Shown here piece by piece: positions 1 through 6,533 of a stretch of 6,606 bases of DNA; the first letter of the stretch is position 1; each line of letters starts with the position of its first letter. A program made the position numbers and the translations under genes. The notes beneath the pieces were generated by a model, which was not told the DNA's origin, did no database searches, and saw only the letters and a program-made list of their open reading frames with translations. Source of the DNA: DASRHK01 sp035650495 (GTDB lineage Bacteria; Pseudomonadota; Gammaproteobacteria; Nevskiales; Nevskiaceae); assembly GCA_035650495.1 (NCBI GenBank), contig DASRHK010000057.1, positions 1 to 6,606 of the forward strand, given 5' to 3'.

Positions 1-804
1 TCCCGGATCGAACGGCGCGACGAGCTGGCCGCGCTTGATCAGGTTCGACAGCAGCGGCCATCGCCCGAGCGCGACACCCTGCCCTTCGGCGGCCGCCTGG
101 ATCATCTGATCGTAGTGCGAGAAGCCGACGTCGCCGGCGCGCTCGAGGCCTTTCACGCCGTGCGCCTGCAGCCAGGTTTCCCAGTCGAGCCACGGCTCGC
201 GGGGTGAATAGTCGTCGTGCAGGAGGACGTGGTGCCGCAGATCCTCCGGCGTCTTCAGCGGCCGCTTCTTGTCGCGCAGGAGCTCGGGGCTGCACACCGG
301 CATCACTTCCTCGCCGAACAGCTTGATCGCGCCTTTCGGCGCCGCGTCGGGCGCGCAGTAGCGGATGGCGACGTCGATGCGATCGCGCGTCAGGTCGACG
401 AGCTGGTTGTCGGCGGAGATGCGCACGTCGACGCAGGGATTGGCTTCGCGGAATTTCGGCAGTCGTCGGATCAGCCATAGCGATGCGAAGGAGACGATCG
501 TCGTCACCGACAGCGTGGTCGGCACGCTGCTGCCGCGGATCTTGCGCGTGAGCTCACGCATCTGATCGAGCATCGCGCTCGTCGATTTCAGCAGCATCTG
601 GCCTTCGTCGGTGAGCAGCAGCGCGCGATGCCGGCGCTGGAACAGGGGAACGCCGAGCGCTTCCTCGAGCGCCTGCACCTGCCGGCTCACCGCGGACTGG
701 GTGAGGAACAACTCGCCCGCGGCTTTGGTGAAGGACAGATGCCGCGCTGCCGCCTCGAAGCCGAGCAGCAGATCGAGCGGCGGCAGCTCGCGGCGATCAG
801 CCAT
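1..804 (-). CDS. LysR-family transcriptional regulator, GcvA-like, C-terminus cut by window edge
   Basis: Reading leftward from the ATG at 804-802 gives 268 codons with no stop before the window edge. LysR-family proteins are usually about 300 residues, so roughly 30-40 are missing. The N-terminus is a typical LysR winged helix-turn-helix: PPLDLLLGFEAAARHLSF (residues 8-25), then TKAAGELFLTQSAVSRQVQALE (26-47 region) and LGVPLFQRR (50-58). A linker helix follows to about residue 90. The two-lobed periplasmic-binding-protein-like effector domain starts near 96 and contains DVAIRYC (144-150). The wording LPPLDLLLGFEAAARHLSFTKAA and GQGVALG (241-247) resembles the GcvA/AmpR-type branch, but the effector cannot be read from the sequence. 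It diverges from the small gene at 956, the usual layout for a LysR regulator and its target. Two matching dyads in the gap are candidate operators, one 17 nt upstream of this start codon. The Shine-Dalgarno sequence is weak. The family is certain; the ligand and target are inference. Confidence 0.93.
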   Translation of the reverse strand, partial: MADRRELPPLDLLLGFEAAARHLSFTKAAGELFLTQSAVSRQVQALEEALGVPLFQRRHRALLLTDEGQMLLKSTSAMLDQMRELTRKIRGSSVPTTLSVTTIVSFASLWLIRRLPKFREANPCVDVRISADNQLVDLTRDRIDVAIRYCAPDAAPKGAIKLFGEEVMPVCSPELLRDKKRPLKTPEDLRHHVLLHDDYSPREPWLDWETWLQAHGVKGLERAGDVGFSHYDQMIQAAAEGQGVALGRWPLLSNLIKRGQLVAPFDPG

Positions 805-821
805 CGATCCGCCCGGCCTGT

Positions 822-840
822 GCATTCCCGCCGCGCATGC
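822..840. promoter_or_regulatory. Candidate LysR-type operator, box 1 (GCAT-N11-ATGC)
   Basis: This 19-bp element has inverted arms GCAT (822-825) and ATGC (837-840), with T825 and A837 separated by exactly 11 bases. That is the T-N11-A dyad known for LysR-family regulators. It lies 17 nt upstream of the LysR-type start codon. Its centre (831) is about 65 bp upstream of the start site I infer for the divergent small gene (about 896), the classic position of a LysR recognition site. It is one of two related copies. Binding is inferred. Confidence 0.45.
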
Positions 841-860
841 GAAAGCTGCGAATAAATCGT

Positions 861-889
861 TTGAGCGCGCCGCAGTCCGCGCCCAGAAT
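861..889 (+). promoter_or_regulatory. Candidate sigma70-type promoter for the small exported-protein gene
   Basis: TTGAGC (861-866) and CAGAAT (884-889) are separated by 17 bp and match the -35 and -10 consensus hexamers at four of six positions each. Transcription would start near 896, giving a leader of about 60 nt before the ATG at 956. The promoter lies between the two candidate LysR-type boxes. It was picked by eye in GC-rich DNA, so confidence is moderate. Confidence 0.4.
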
Positions 890-911
890 CCTCGTCACCT
901 CAACGGATATC

Positions 912-930
912 GCATGTGCGATGCGCATGC
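912..930. promoter_or_regulatory. Candidate LysR-type operator, box 2 (GCAT-N11-ATGC)
   Basis: This second 19-bp dyad has arms GCATG (912-916) and CATGC (926-930), with T915 and A927 separated by 11 bases. It sits exactly 90 bp from box 1 and shares with it the right-hand block GCGCATGCGAAA (833-844 and 923-934). Pairing is nearly perfect across the element; only the 917/925 and 920/922 pairs fail. It lies 25 nt upstream of the small-gene ATG and downstream of that gene's inferred start site, so binding here could block transcription. As RNA it could also fold just ahead of the ribosome binding site. Confidence 0.45.
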
Positions 931-955
931 GAAACCTTAGCAAAGGAGCGAGATC

Positions 956-1207
956 ATGGACAAGTTCTTCAACGCTTTCGGGTTCGGGTTGGCGGTGCTG
1001 CTTGCTTCGACGCTCACCACGCAGTCGCGCAATCCCGCCGTGGAATCGACGTTGGTGCCGACGCCCGCGGTCGTGGTTGCAGATCCGATCGCCGCGCAGG
1101 GAAATGCGGCGGTGCGTGAGATCGAGAAAGACGCGCGGGATGCGGCGCGCGCGGCCAAGGCGGCCGCGCTGCCGGAGTTGGTGTCGCTGGAAATCGCGGA
1201 GCGGTGA
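956..1207 (+). CDS. Small exported or membrane-anchored protein of unknown function (83 aa)
   Basis: I do not recognise this protein. The start is supported by a strong Shine-Dalgarno sequence, AAAGGAG (942-948), 7 nt before the ATG. Codon third positions are mostly G or C, as in the neighbouring genes. Residues 4-18 (FFNAFGFGLAVLLAS) form a short hydrophobic segment after a single Lys, consistent with a signal peptide or an N-terminal membrane anchor; no lipobox Cys is present. A Pro/Val/Ala-rich stretch follows (28-48). The C-terminal half (about 50-75) is rich in Ala with alternating charges (VREIEKDARDAARAAKAAAL) and probably forms an amphipathic helix. It diverges from the LysR-type gene and has a candidate promoter and two candidate operators upstream, so it may be that regulator's target. 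It converges on rho with 4 bp between the stop codons. There are no cysteines and no recognisable catalytic motif. Confidence 0.7.
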   Translation: MDKFFNAFGFGLAVLLASTLTTQSRNPAVESTLVPTPAVVVADPIAAQGNAAVREIEKDARDAARAAKAAALPELVSLEIAER

Positions 1208-1211
1208 AACG

Positions 1212-2669
<1,458 letters not shown>

Positions 2670-2690
2670 GTGGACTCGATTCGCTTGCGG

Positions 2691-3035
2691 TTAAGCGGTT
2701 TTTGCGGTCTGCAGATGAGGTTGGACGAACGCAGCGAGCTGCGCTTTGGCGACGGCGCCGACCTGCGTCGCGGCGACCTGGCCGCCCTTGAACAGGATCA
2801 GCGTCGGGATGCCGCGGATGCCGAACTGGCCCGGCGTCTTGGGGTTCTCGTCGACGTTGAGCTTGACCACCTTGAGCTGGCCAGCCGTCTCGCTGGCGAC
2901 CTGCTCGAGGATCGGCGCGATCATGCGGCACGGGCCGCACCATTCCGCCCAGAAGTCGACCAGCACCGGCACGTTGCTCTTGAGCACGTCCTGATCGAAG
3001 GAAGCGTCGGTGACGCGGGAAATGTTTTCGCTCAT
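2691..3035 (-). CDS. trxA: Thioredoxin (114 aa)
   Basis: This is a classical cytoplasmic thioredoxin, which reduces protein disulfides using electrons from thioredoxin reductase. The active site is WCGPC (residues 32-36; Cys33 and Cys36) in FWAEWCGPCRMIAP, with the buried Asp27 before it, the cis-proline in GIPTL (Pro77), and the FKGG turn (82-85). Its length is close to E. coli TrxA (about 109 aa), with a few extra residues at the C-terminus. I chose the ATG at 3035 because GGAG lies 6 nt upstream and the protein then begins as thioredoxins do (MSENISRVTD). An in-frame ATG at 3110 would add 25 unrelated residues. The gene lies directly upstream of rho and diverges from rhlB, as in E. coli. 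The reading frame is intact and no residue expected for the family is missing. Confidence 0.97.
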   Translation of the reverse strand: MSENISRVTDASFDQDVLKSNVPVLVDFWAEWCGPCRMIAPILEQVASETAGQLKVVKLNVDENPKTPGQFGIRGIPTLILFKGGQVAATQVGAVAKAQLAAFVQPHLQTAKTA

Positions 3036-3308
3036 GGGTGTCTCCAGCGTGATAGGAGGGGGCGCGGTGTGCGCCATTCCTTCAGATGGGATGCCGAACG
3101 CGCGCTTCAATACGACAGTCGGGCGCGCGGTGTATTTGTTATTACGACAGAACCTACGGGAATGCGTTCGCGGTTTCGAAGACCCGGCGCCTTGTAGTTT
3201 CGCGCCACCACCGCATCAGCAGTTGGCTCGTATTTGAAACGATCTTGCGGGCAGATGCAAGCCAACGCAGCGCGACCGTCAGCACTCTGCGACAATAGCG
3301 CGCACATC
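3036..3308. promoter_or_regulatory. Divergent trxA/rhlB intergenic region
   Basis: This 273-bp spacer must hold the promoters for trxA-rho (leftward) and rhlB (rightward). It is visibly richer in A and T around 3107-3150 and 3226-3240. I see no unambiguous -35/-10 pair. Candidates are GTAATA/TAATAA-like hexamers on the minus strand around 3136-3144, and an extended -10 (TGC then GACAAT, 3288-3296) on the plus strand just before rhlB. The 8-mer TACGACAG occurs at 3111-3118 and again at 3143-3150. A small GC stem, GGCGC/GCGCC (3061-3065 and 3071-3075), would lie in the trxA leader. Confidence 0.45.
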
Positions 3309-4592
3309 ATGCAAGCGTCCCATCTATCCGACGTCGCGTTCGCGTCGCTCGGTCTTCATCCGAAACTGCTGGCGGGTCTGGAAAAACTCGGCTTCTCGCA
3401 CTGCACGCCGATCCAGGCTGCCTGCCTGCCGCTCGCGCTGGCCGGTCGCGACCTCGCCGGACAGGCGCAAACGGGCACCGGAAAGACTGCCGCGTTCCTG
3501 CTCGCGACCATGCATCACCTGCTCACGCAGCCGCGCCGCGGGCCCGAAGGCCAGCCGCGCGCGTTCATGCTCGCGCCCACGCGCGAGCTCGCGGTGCAGA
3601 TCTTCAAGGACGCCGAATCGATCGGCGCCGAGACCGGCCTGAAGATGACCGTCTGCTACGGCGGCGCCGGCTACGAGTCGCAGCGCCAGTCGATCGCGAG
3701 CGGCGTCGACATCCTGATCGGCACGCCGGGCCGGCTGATCGACTATTTCAAGCAGCAGGTGTATTCGCTCAAGGGCATCGAGGTCGTCGTGCTCGACGAG
3801 GCCGATCGCATGTTCGATCTCGGTTTCATCGCCGACATCCGCTATCTCTTGCGCAAGATGCCGCCGCCCGATCAGCGCAAGAACTACCTGTTCTCGGCGA
3901 CGCTGTCGCATCGCGTGCTCGAGCTCGCCTACGAGCACATGAACAATGCGCAGAAGATCGAGATCGAGCCGGAGCAGGTCACCGCCGAGAAAGTGCGGCA
4001 AGGCTTGGTCCACGTCTCCAATGACGACAAGCTGCCGCTCTTGGTCGGGCTGCTGCGCCATCACGATCCGTTCCGCACGCTGATCTTCGTCAACATGAAG
4101 GTCGATGCCGAGCGCGTCGAGAGCGCGCTCAAGGCGAATGGTTTCGAAGCCGCGACCCTGTCCGGCGACGTGCCTCAGGGCAAGCGCCTACGGCTGCTGC
4201 AGGAGTTCAAGGACGGCAAGCTGCCGATCCTGGTCGCCACCGACGTCGCCGCCCGCGGCCTGCACATCGCCGGCGTCACCCACGTCATCAACTACGACCT
4301 GCCACAGGATCCCGAGGACTACGTCCACCGGATCGGGCGGACCGCGCGAGCCGGCGAGTCCGGCGACGCGATCTCGCTCTGCTGCGAGACTTATGTCTAC
4401 TCGCTGCCGGAGATCGAGCGCTACATCGGCATGCGCATCCCCGCCGTGCCGGAAGCCTCCGGCTGGATGCCGACGGATTACATCGCCCCGCCGAGGGCGC
4501 CCCGTCGCAAGTTCCATGGCGGTGGCGGCGGCCGTGGCCACAAGCAGGGTGGCAACGGCGGGGGCCATCGGAACCACCGGCGCCATCGCTGA
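3309..4592 (+). CDS. rhlB: ATP-dependent RNA helicase RhlB, DEAD-box family (427 aa)
   Basis: RhlB unwinds RNA duplexes using ATP; in E. coli it binds RNase E in the degradosome and helps degrade structured mRNA. All DEAD-box motifs are present: Q motif HCTPIQ (31-36), motif I AQTGTGKT (53-60), Ia PTRELA (90-95), GG (118-119), TPGR (139-142), II DEAD (163-166), III SAT (196-198), IV LIFVN (258-262), V ATDVAARGLHI (310-320) and VI HRIGRTARAG (340-349). The wording follows E. coli RhlB (421 aa) closely, for example GVDILIGTPGRLIDY and YEHMNNA. The ATG at 3309 gives an N-terminus that aligns with E. coli RhlB over the first 36 residues without a gap. The frame is open further upstream (TTG 3234, ATG 3255), so a longer form is possible. 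No Shine-Dalgarno sequence is visible. The C-terminal tail (about 396-427) is rich in Gly, His and Arg, as expected for an RNA-binding tail. RhlB rather than RhlE or DeaD is also supported by its position divergent from trxA-rho. Confidence 0.95.
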   Translation: MQASHLSDVAFASLGLHPKLLAGLEKLGFSHCTPIQAACLPLALAGRDLAGQAQTGTGKTAAFLLATMHHLLTQPRRGPEGQPRAFMLAPTRELAVQIFKDAESIGAETGLKMTVCYGGAGYESQRQSIASGVDILIGTPGRLIDYFKQQVYSLKGIEVVVLDEADRMFDLGFIADIRYLLRKMPPPDQRKNYLFSATLSHRVLELAYEHMNNAQKIEIEPEQVTAEKVRQGLVHVSNDDKLPLLVGLLRHHDPFRTLIFVNMKVDAERVESALKANGFEAATLSGDVPQGKRLRLLQEFKDGKLPILVATDVAARGLHIAGVTHVINYDLPQDPEDYVHRIGRTARAGESGDAISLCCETYVYSLPEIERYIGMRIPAVPEASGWMPTDYIAPPRAPRRKFHGGGGGRGHKQGGNGGGHRNHRRHR

Positions 4593-4596
4593 CTCC

Positions 4597-4620
4597 AATC
4601 TCAAGCAGCCGAGATTTTGT
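4597..4620 (+). terminator. Possible weak intrinsic terminator after rhlB
   Basis: AATCTC (4597-4602) and GAGATT (4611-4616) form a 6-bp stem with an 8-nt loop, followed at once by TTTGT-type sequence (T-run 4615-4618). It starts 4 nt after the rhlB stop codon, which is the right place. The stem is short and only half GC, so it would be weak. Confidence 0.35.
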
Positions 4621-4648
4621 CTACGGTTGCACGGAGTTGCGCTAGCCC

Positions 4649-4657
4649 TGCTATATT
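4649..4657 (+). promoter_or_regulatory. Extended -10 promoter for pbpG
   Basis: TATATT (4652-4657) matches five of six -10 consensus positions and is preceded by TG-C (4649-4651), an extended -10 motif. A -35-like TTGCAC (4627-4632) lies upstream with a rather long 19-bp spacer, which an extended -10 can tolerate. Transcription would start near 4664, giving a leader of about 36 nt that includes the AGGA ribosome binding site (4687-4690). Confidence 0.55.
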
Positions 4658-4699
4658 CACGTCCATCGCGGGAGGGGCTTTGCGGTAGGACGAGTGCGC

Positions 4700-5782
4700 A
4701 TGCGTAACAAGACAGGGATTGCCTCCGGACTCTTCCGGAAGAAAAAGTTCGTCTCGCTGAGCGCGGCGCTGATCGCCGCGGGCTTTGCATTCACTTCCGT
4801 CCCAGCAGCGGCCGCCGACGCCACCAAGACGTCCGCGAAGCCGGCTGCGCACAGCAAGTCGAAGCACAAGGCCAAGCATCGCCGCCACGGCAAGCACGCT
4901 CGCGTTTATTTCGAGCCGCCGTCCGTCGGCCACACGATGGGCCTGCAAGCCGAAGCCGACGAGCTGAAGCTGAAGTCGAGCGCGGCGCTGGTCCTCGATC
5001 AGGAAAGCAACGAAGTCCTGTTCGAGAAGAATCCGCACGCCGTGCTGCCGATCGCGTCGCTGACCAAGCTGATGACGGCGATGGTGGTGCTCGATGCCAA
5101 TCAGCCGATGGACGAGATCCTCGAGATCTCCGCGGCCGATTCCGATTACGAGAAGCACGTGTCGTCGCGGCTGCGTCCGGGCACGAAGCTCGCGCGCGAG
5201 GACATGCTGCTGCTCGCGCTGATGGCTTCCGAGAATCGCGCCGCGTCGTCGCTCGGTCGTCACTATCCGGGCGGGCTGCCGGCGTTCATCGAGGCGATGA
5301 ACGCGAAGGCACTGTCGCTCGGCATGAAAGACACGCACTACGTCGATCCCAACGGGCTCTCGCACGAGAACGTGTCGAGCGCCGCTGATCTCGCGCGTCT
5401 CGTCGCCGCGGCCTACGACAATCCGACCATCCGCGAATTCTCGACGCAGTCGGAGCACACGGTGAAGGTTGGCCGTCGGAAGATGCAGTTCCATACGACC
5501 AACGCGCTCGTGCGCGTGCCGCACGATTGGCAGATCGGCCTGCAGAAGACCGGCTTCACCAACGAAGCGGGTCGCTGCCTCGTCATGCAGGCGGCCGTGC
5601 AAGGCCGCAACGTCGTGATGGTGTTCCTCGATTCCTACGGCAAGCTCACCCGCTTCGCCGATGCCAATCGCGTCCGTCATTGGATCGAGAACACGACCTT
5701 CACGACGCGCCAGGACGTCGTCACGCCGACGCCGACACCCGTGCGCGAGACGACGGTCCCGCCTGAAACCAAGAAGATGTGA
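4700..5782 (+). CDS. pbpG: D-alanyl-D-alanine endopeptidase / penicillin-binding protein 7, peptidase S11 (360 aa)
   Basis: This is a periplasmic low-molecular-mass penicillin-binding protein. In E. coli, PbpG (PBP7) cuts D-Ala-mDAP cross-links in peptidoglycan. The three active-site motifs are present: SLTK (Ser120 nucleophile, Lys123), SEN (177-179) and KTG (283-285). MTAMVVLDA (125-133), MLLLALMASENRAA (169-182), HYPGG (188-192) and KTGFTNEAG (283-291) read like E. coli PbpG rather than the DacA/DacC carboxypeptidases, and there is no long C-terminal amphipathic anchor. Residues 1-39 form a signal peptide: basic start with RKKK, hydrophobic SAALIAAGFAF, probable cleavage after AAAA. The mature N-terminus carries a Lys/His/Arg-rich linker (about 45-68) before the catalytic domain, making the protein longer than E. 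coli PbpG (about 310 aa). I chose the ATG at 4700 over the in-frame GTG at 4694 because AGGA (4687-4690) is 9 nt from the ATG but only 3 nt from the GTG. The tail is Thr/Pro-rich (338-360). The exact cleavage specificity is inferred from similarity. Confidence 0.92.
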   Translation: MRNKTGIASGLFRKKKFVSLSAALIAAGFAFTSVPAAAADATKTSAKPAAHSKSKHKAKHRRHGKHARVYFEPPSVGHTMGLQAEADELKLKSSAALVLDQESNEVLFEKNPHAVLPIASLTKLMTAMVVLDANQPMDEILEISAADSDYEKHVSSRLRPGTKLAREDMLLLALMASENRAASSLGRHYPGGLPAFIEAMNAKALSLGMKDTHYVDPNGLSHENVSSAADLARLVAAAYDNPTIREFSTQSEHTVKVGRRKMQFHTTNALVRVPHDWQIGLQKTGFTNEAGRCLVMQAAVQGRNVVMVFLDSYGKLTRFADANRVRHWIENTTFTTRQDVVTPTPTPVRETTVPPETKKM

Positions 5783-5798
5783 GTCGACACGCTTTGAA

Positions 5799-5827
5799 GA
5801 CGACGCCGGCCCAGTGCCGGCGTCGTC
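5799..5827. terminator. Strong hairpin between convergent pbpG and yrfG, probable bidirectional terminator
   Basis: A perfect 12-bp GC-rich stem (5799-5810 with 5816-5827) encloses the 5-nt loop CCAGT. It starts 16 nt after the pbpG stop and ends 3 nt before the yrfG stop. On the plus strand a short G-TTT follows; on the minus strand the run after the stem is also short (TTCAAAG). The U-tracts are poor for an intrinsic terminator, but the stem and its position between two facing genes argue for transcript-end formation in both directions. Confidence 0.75.
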
Positions 5828-5830
5828 GTT

Positions 5831-6496
5831 TCAGGCCGCCGGCAACAGATCCGCCAGGCGATCGACCGACGTGAACTCCGCGATCTCGCGCCTGGGCTGC
5901 GTCGAGTCCGGATGGCGGATCGCGACGATCTGACCAATGCCGTACTCGCGCGCCGCGCGCAGCACCGGCAGCGAATCATCGGCGAACAGCACGCGCTCCG
6001 GCTCGAACGGATGCGCGATCATCACGCGCTGCCAGAACCGCGGATCCTCCTTCGGCGCGCCGAAGTCGTGCGCGCAGATCACGCGATCGAACCAGCGCGA
6101 GAATCCCGTGTGCTCGAGCTTGAGCCGCCAGCTGCGGCCGTGCGCGTTGGTGGCGAGCCAGACCTTGCGGCCGCTCTCGTGCAGCCACCGCAGGAACTCC
6201 TCCGAGCCCTGCAGCGGCGCGATGCGATGGCGGATCTCTTCCTTGAGCGCCGCGATGTCGACCTGGGTGACGTCGGTCCAGTAGTCGAGGCAGTACCAGT
6301 CGAGCGTGCCCTGCTTCGCGCGGAATTGAGGCACGAGGTGCTCGAGCGCCGACTCGAGCGAGATGCCGTGGCGCTGCGCGTAGCGCTGCGGGACGAGCTC
6401 GCGCCAGAAGTGGTTGTCGAACGCGAGGTCGAGCAGCGTGCCGTCCATGTCGAGCAGCACGTGATCGACGCGGCTCCAGTCCACCAGGCTATGCAT
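5831..6496 (-). CDS. yrfG: HAD-family GMP/IMP nucleotidase, YrfG-like (221 aa)
   Basis: This is a haloacid dehalogenase-superfamily phosphatase. E. coli YrfG, which it resembles along its whole length (222 aa), dephosphorylates purine nucleoside monophosphates such as GMP and IMP. The four HAD motifs are present: DMDGT (16-20; nucleophile Asp16, acid/base Asp18), TN (116-117), Lys149 in APKED (147-151) and the acidic DD (173-174) in FADDS. The family-specific blocks LLDLAFDNHFW (21-31), LDWYCLDYW (65-73) and KLEHTGF (126-132) identify the YrfG group rather than a generic HAD protein. The helical cap lies between about 25 and 95. The start ATG at 6496 has no Shine-Dalgarno sequence. A TATCAT -10-like hexamer only 5 nt upstream suggests a leaderless transcript. 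It converges on pbpG and diverges from the cysQ-like gene. The substrate is inferred from the E. coli enzyme. Confidence 0.92.
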   Translation of the reverse strand: MHSLVDWSRVDHVLLDMDGTLLDLAFDNHFWRELVPQRYAQRHGISLESALEHLVPQFRAKQGTLDWYCLDYWTDVTQVDIAALKEEIRHRIAPLQGSEEFLRWLHESGRKVWLATNAHGRSWRLKLEHTGFSRWFDRVICAHDFGAPKEDPRFWQRVMIAHPFEPERVLFADDSLPVLRAAREYGIGQIVAIRHPDSTQPRREIAEFTSVDRLADLLPAA

Positions 6497-6500
6497 GGCC

Positions 6501-6507
6501 TATGATA
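6501..6507. promoter_or_regulatory. Overlapping -10-like hexamers on both strands between yrfG and cysQ
   Basis: TATGAT (6501-6506, plus strand) and TATCAT (6507-6502, minus strand) each match five of six -10 consensus positions and share the 7-bp core TATGATA. The minus-strand element would place +1 at or next to the A of the yrfG ATG (6496). The plus-strand element would start the cysQ transcript near 6513, with a leader of about 21 nt. No convincing -35 hexamer is visible at normal spacing on either strand. Confidence 0.45.
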
Positions 6508-6533
6508 CCGGGCCGCTTCCGACCAACTCCGCA

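Noticed and set aside
217..940. Plus-strand frames opposite the LysR-type gene (217-480, 365-565, 611-940, 628-855)
   Set aside because: They overlap the clear LysR-type reading frame on the other strand and show no domain or ribosome binding site.
3036..3110. A longer thioredoxin beginning at the ATG at 3110
   Set aside because: The extra 25 residues are unlike thioredoxin N-termini. The ATG at 3035 has GGAG at a good distance and gives the normal family length.
3324..4064. A 246-codon minus-strand frame opposite rhlB
   Set aside because: It lies fully inside a complete DEAD-box helicase gene, with shadow-like composition and no recognisable motif.
4694..4699. GTG start for pbpG at 4694
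   Set aside because: The AGGA ribosome binding site ends only 3 nt before this GTG but 9 nt before the ATG at 4700.
4696..4704. GCGCATGCG near the pbpG start as a third LysR-type operator
   Set aside because: The matching GCAT arm 11 bases upstream is absent, so only the short self-complementary core is shared, probably by chance.
4601..5680. A 359-codon minus-strand frame opposite pbpG
   Set aside because: It is antisense to a gene with all three penicillin-binding motifs, and its composition (Arg, His, Gly, Val) is typical of an antisense shadow. No upstream ribosome binding site was evident.
5912..6505. A 197-codon plus-strand frame opposite yrfG
   Set aside because: It is antisense to a full-length YrfG-like protein carrying all HAD motifs, and it would end inside the divergent promoter region.
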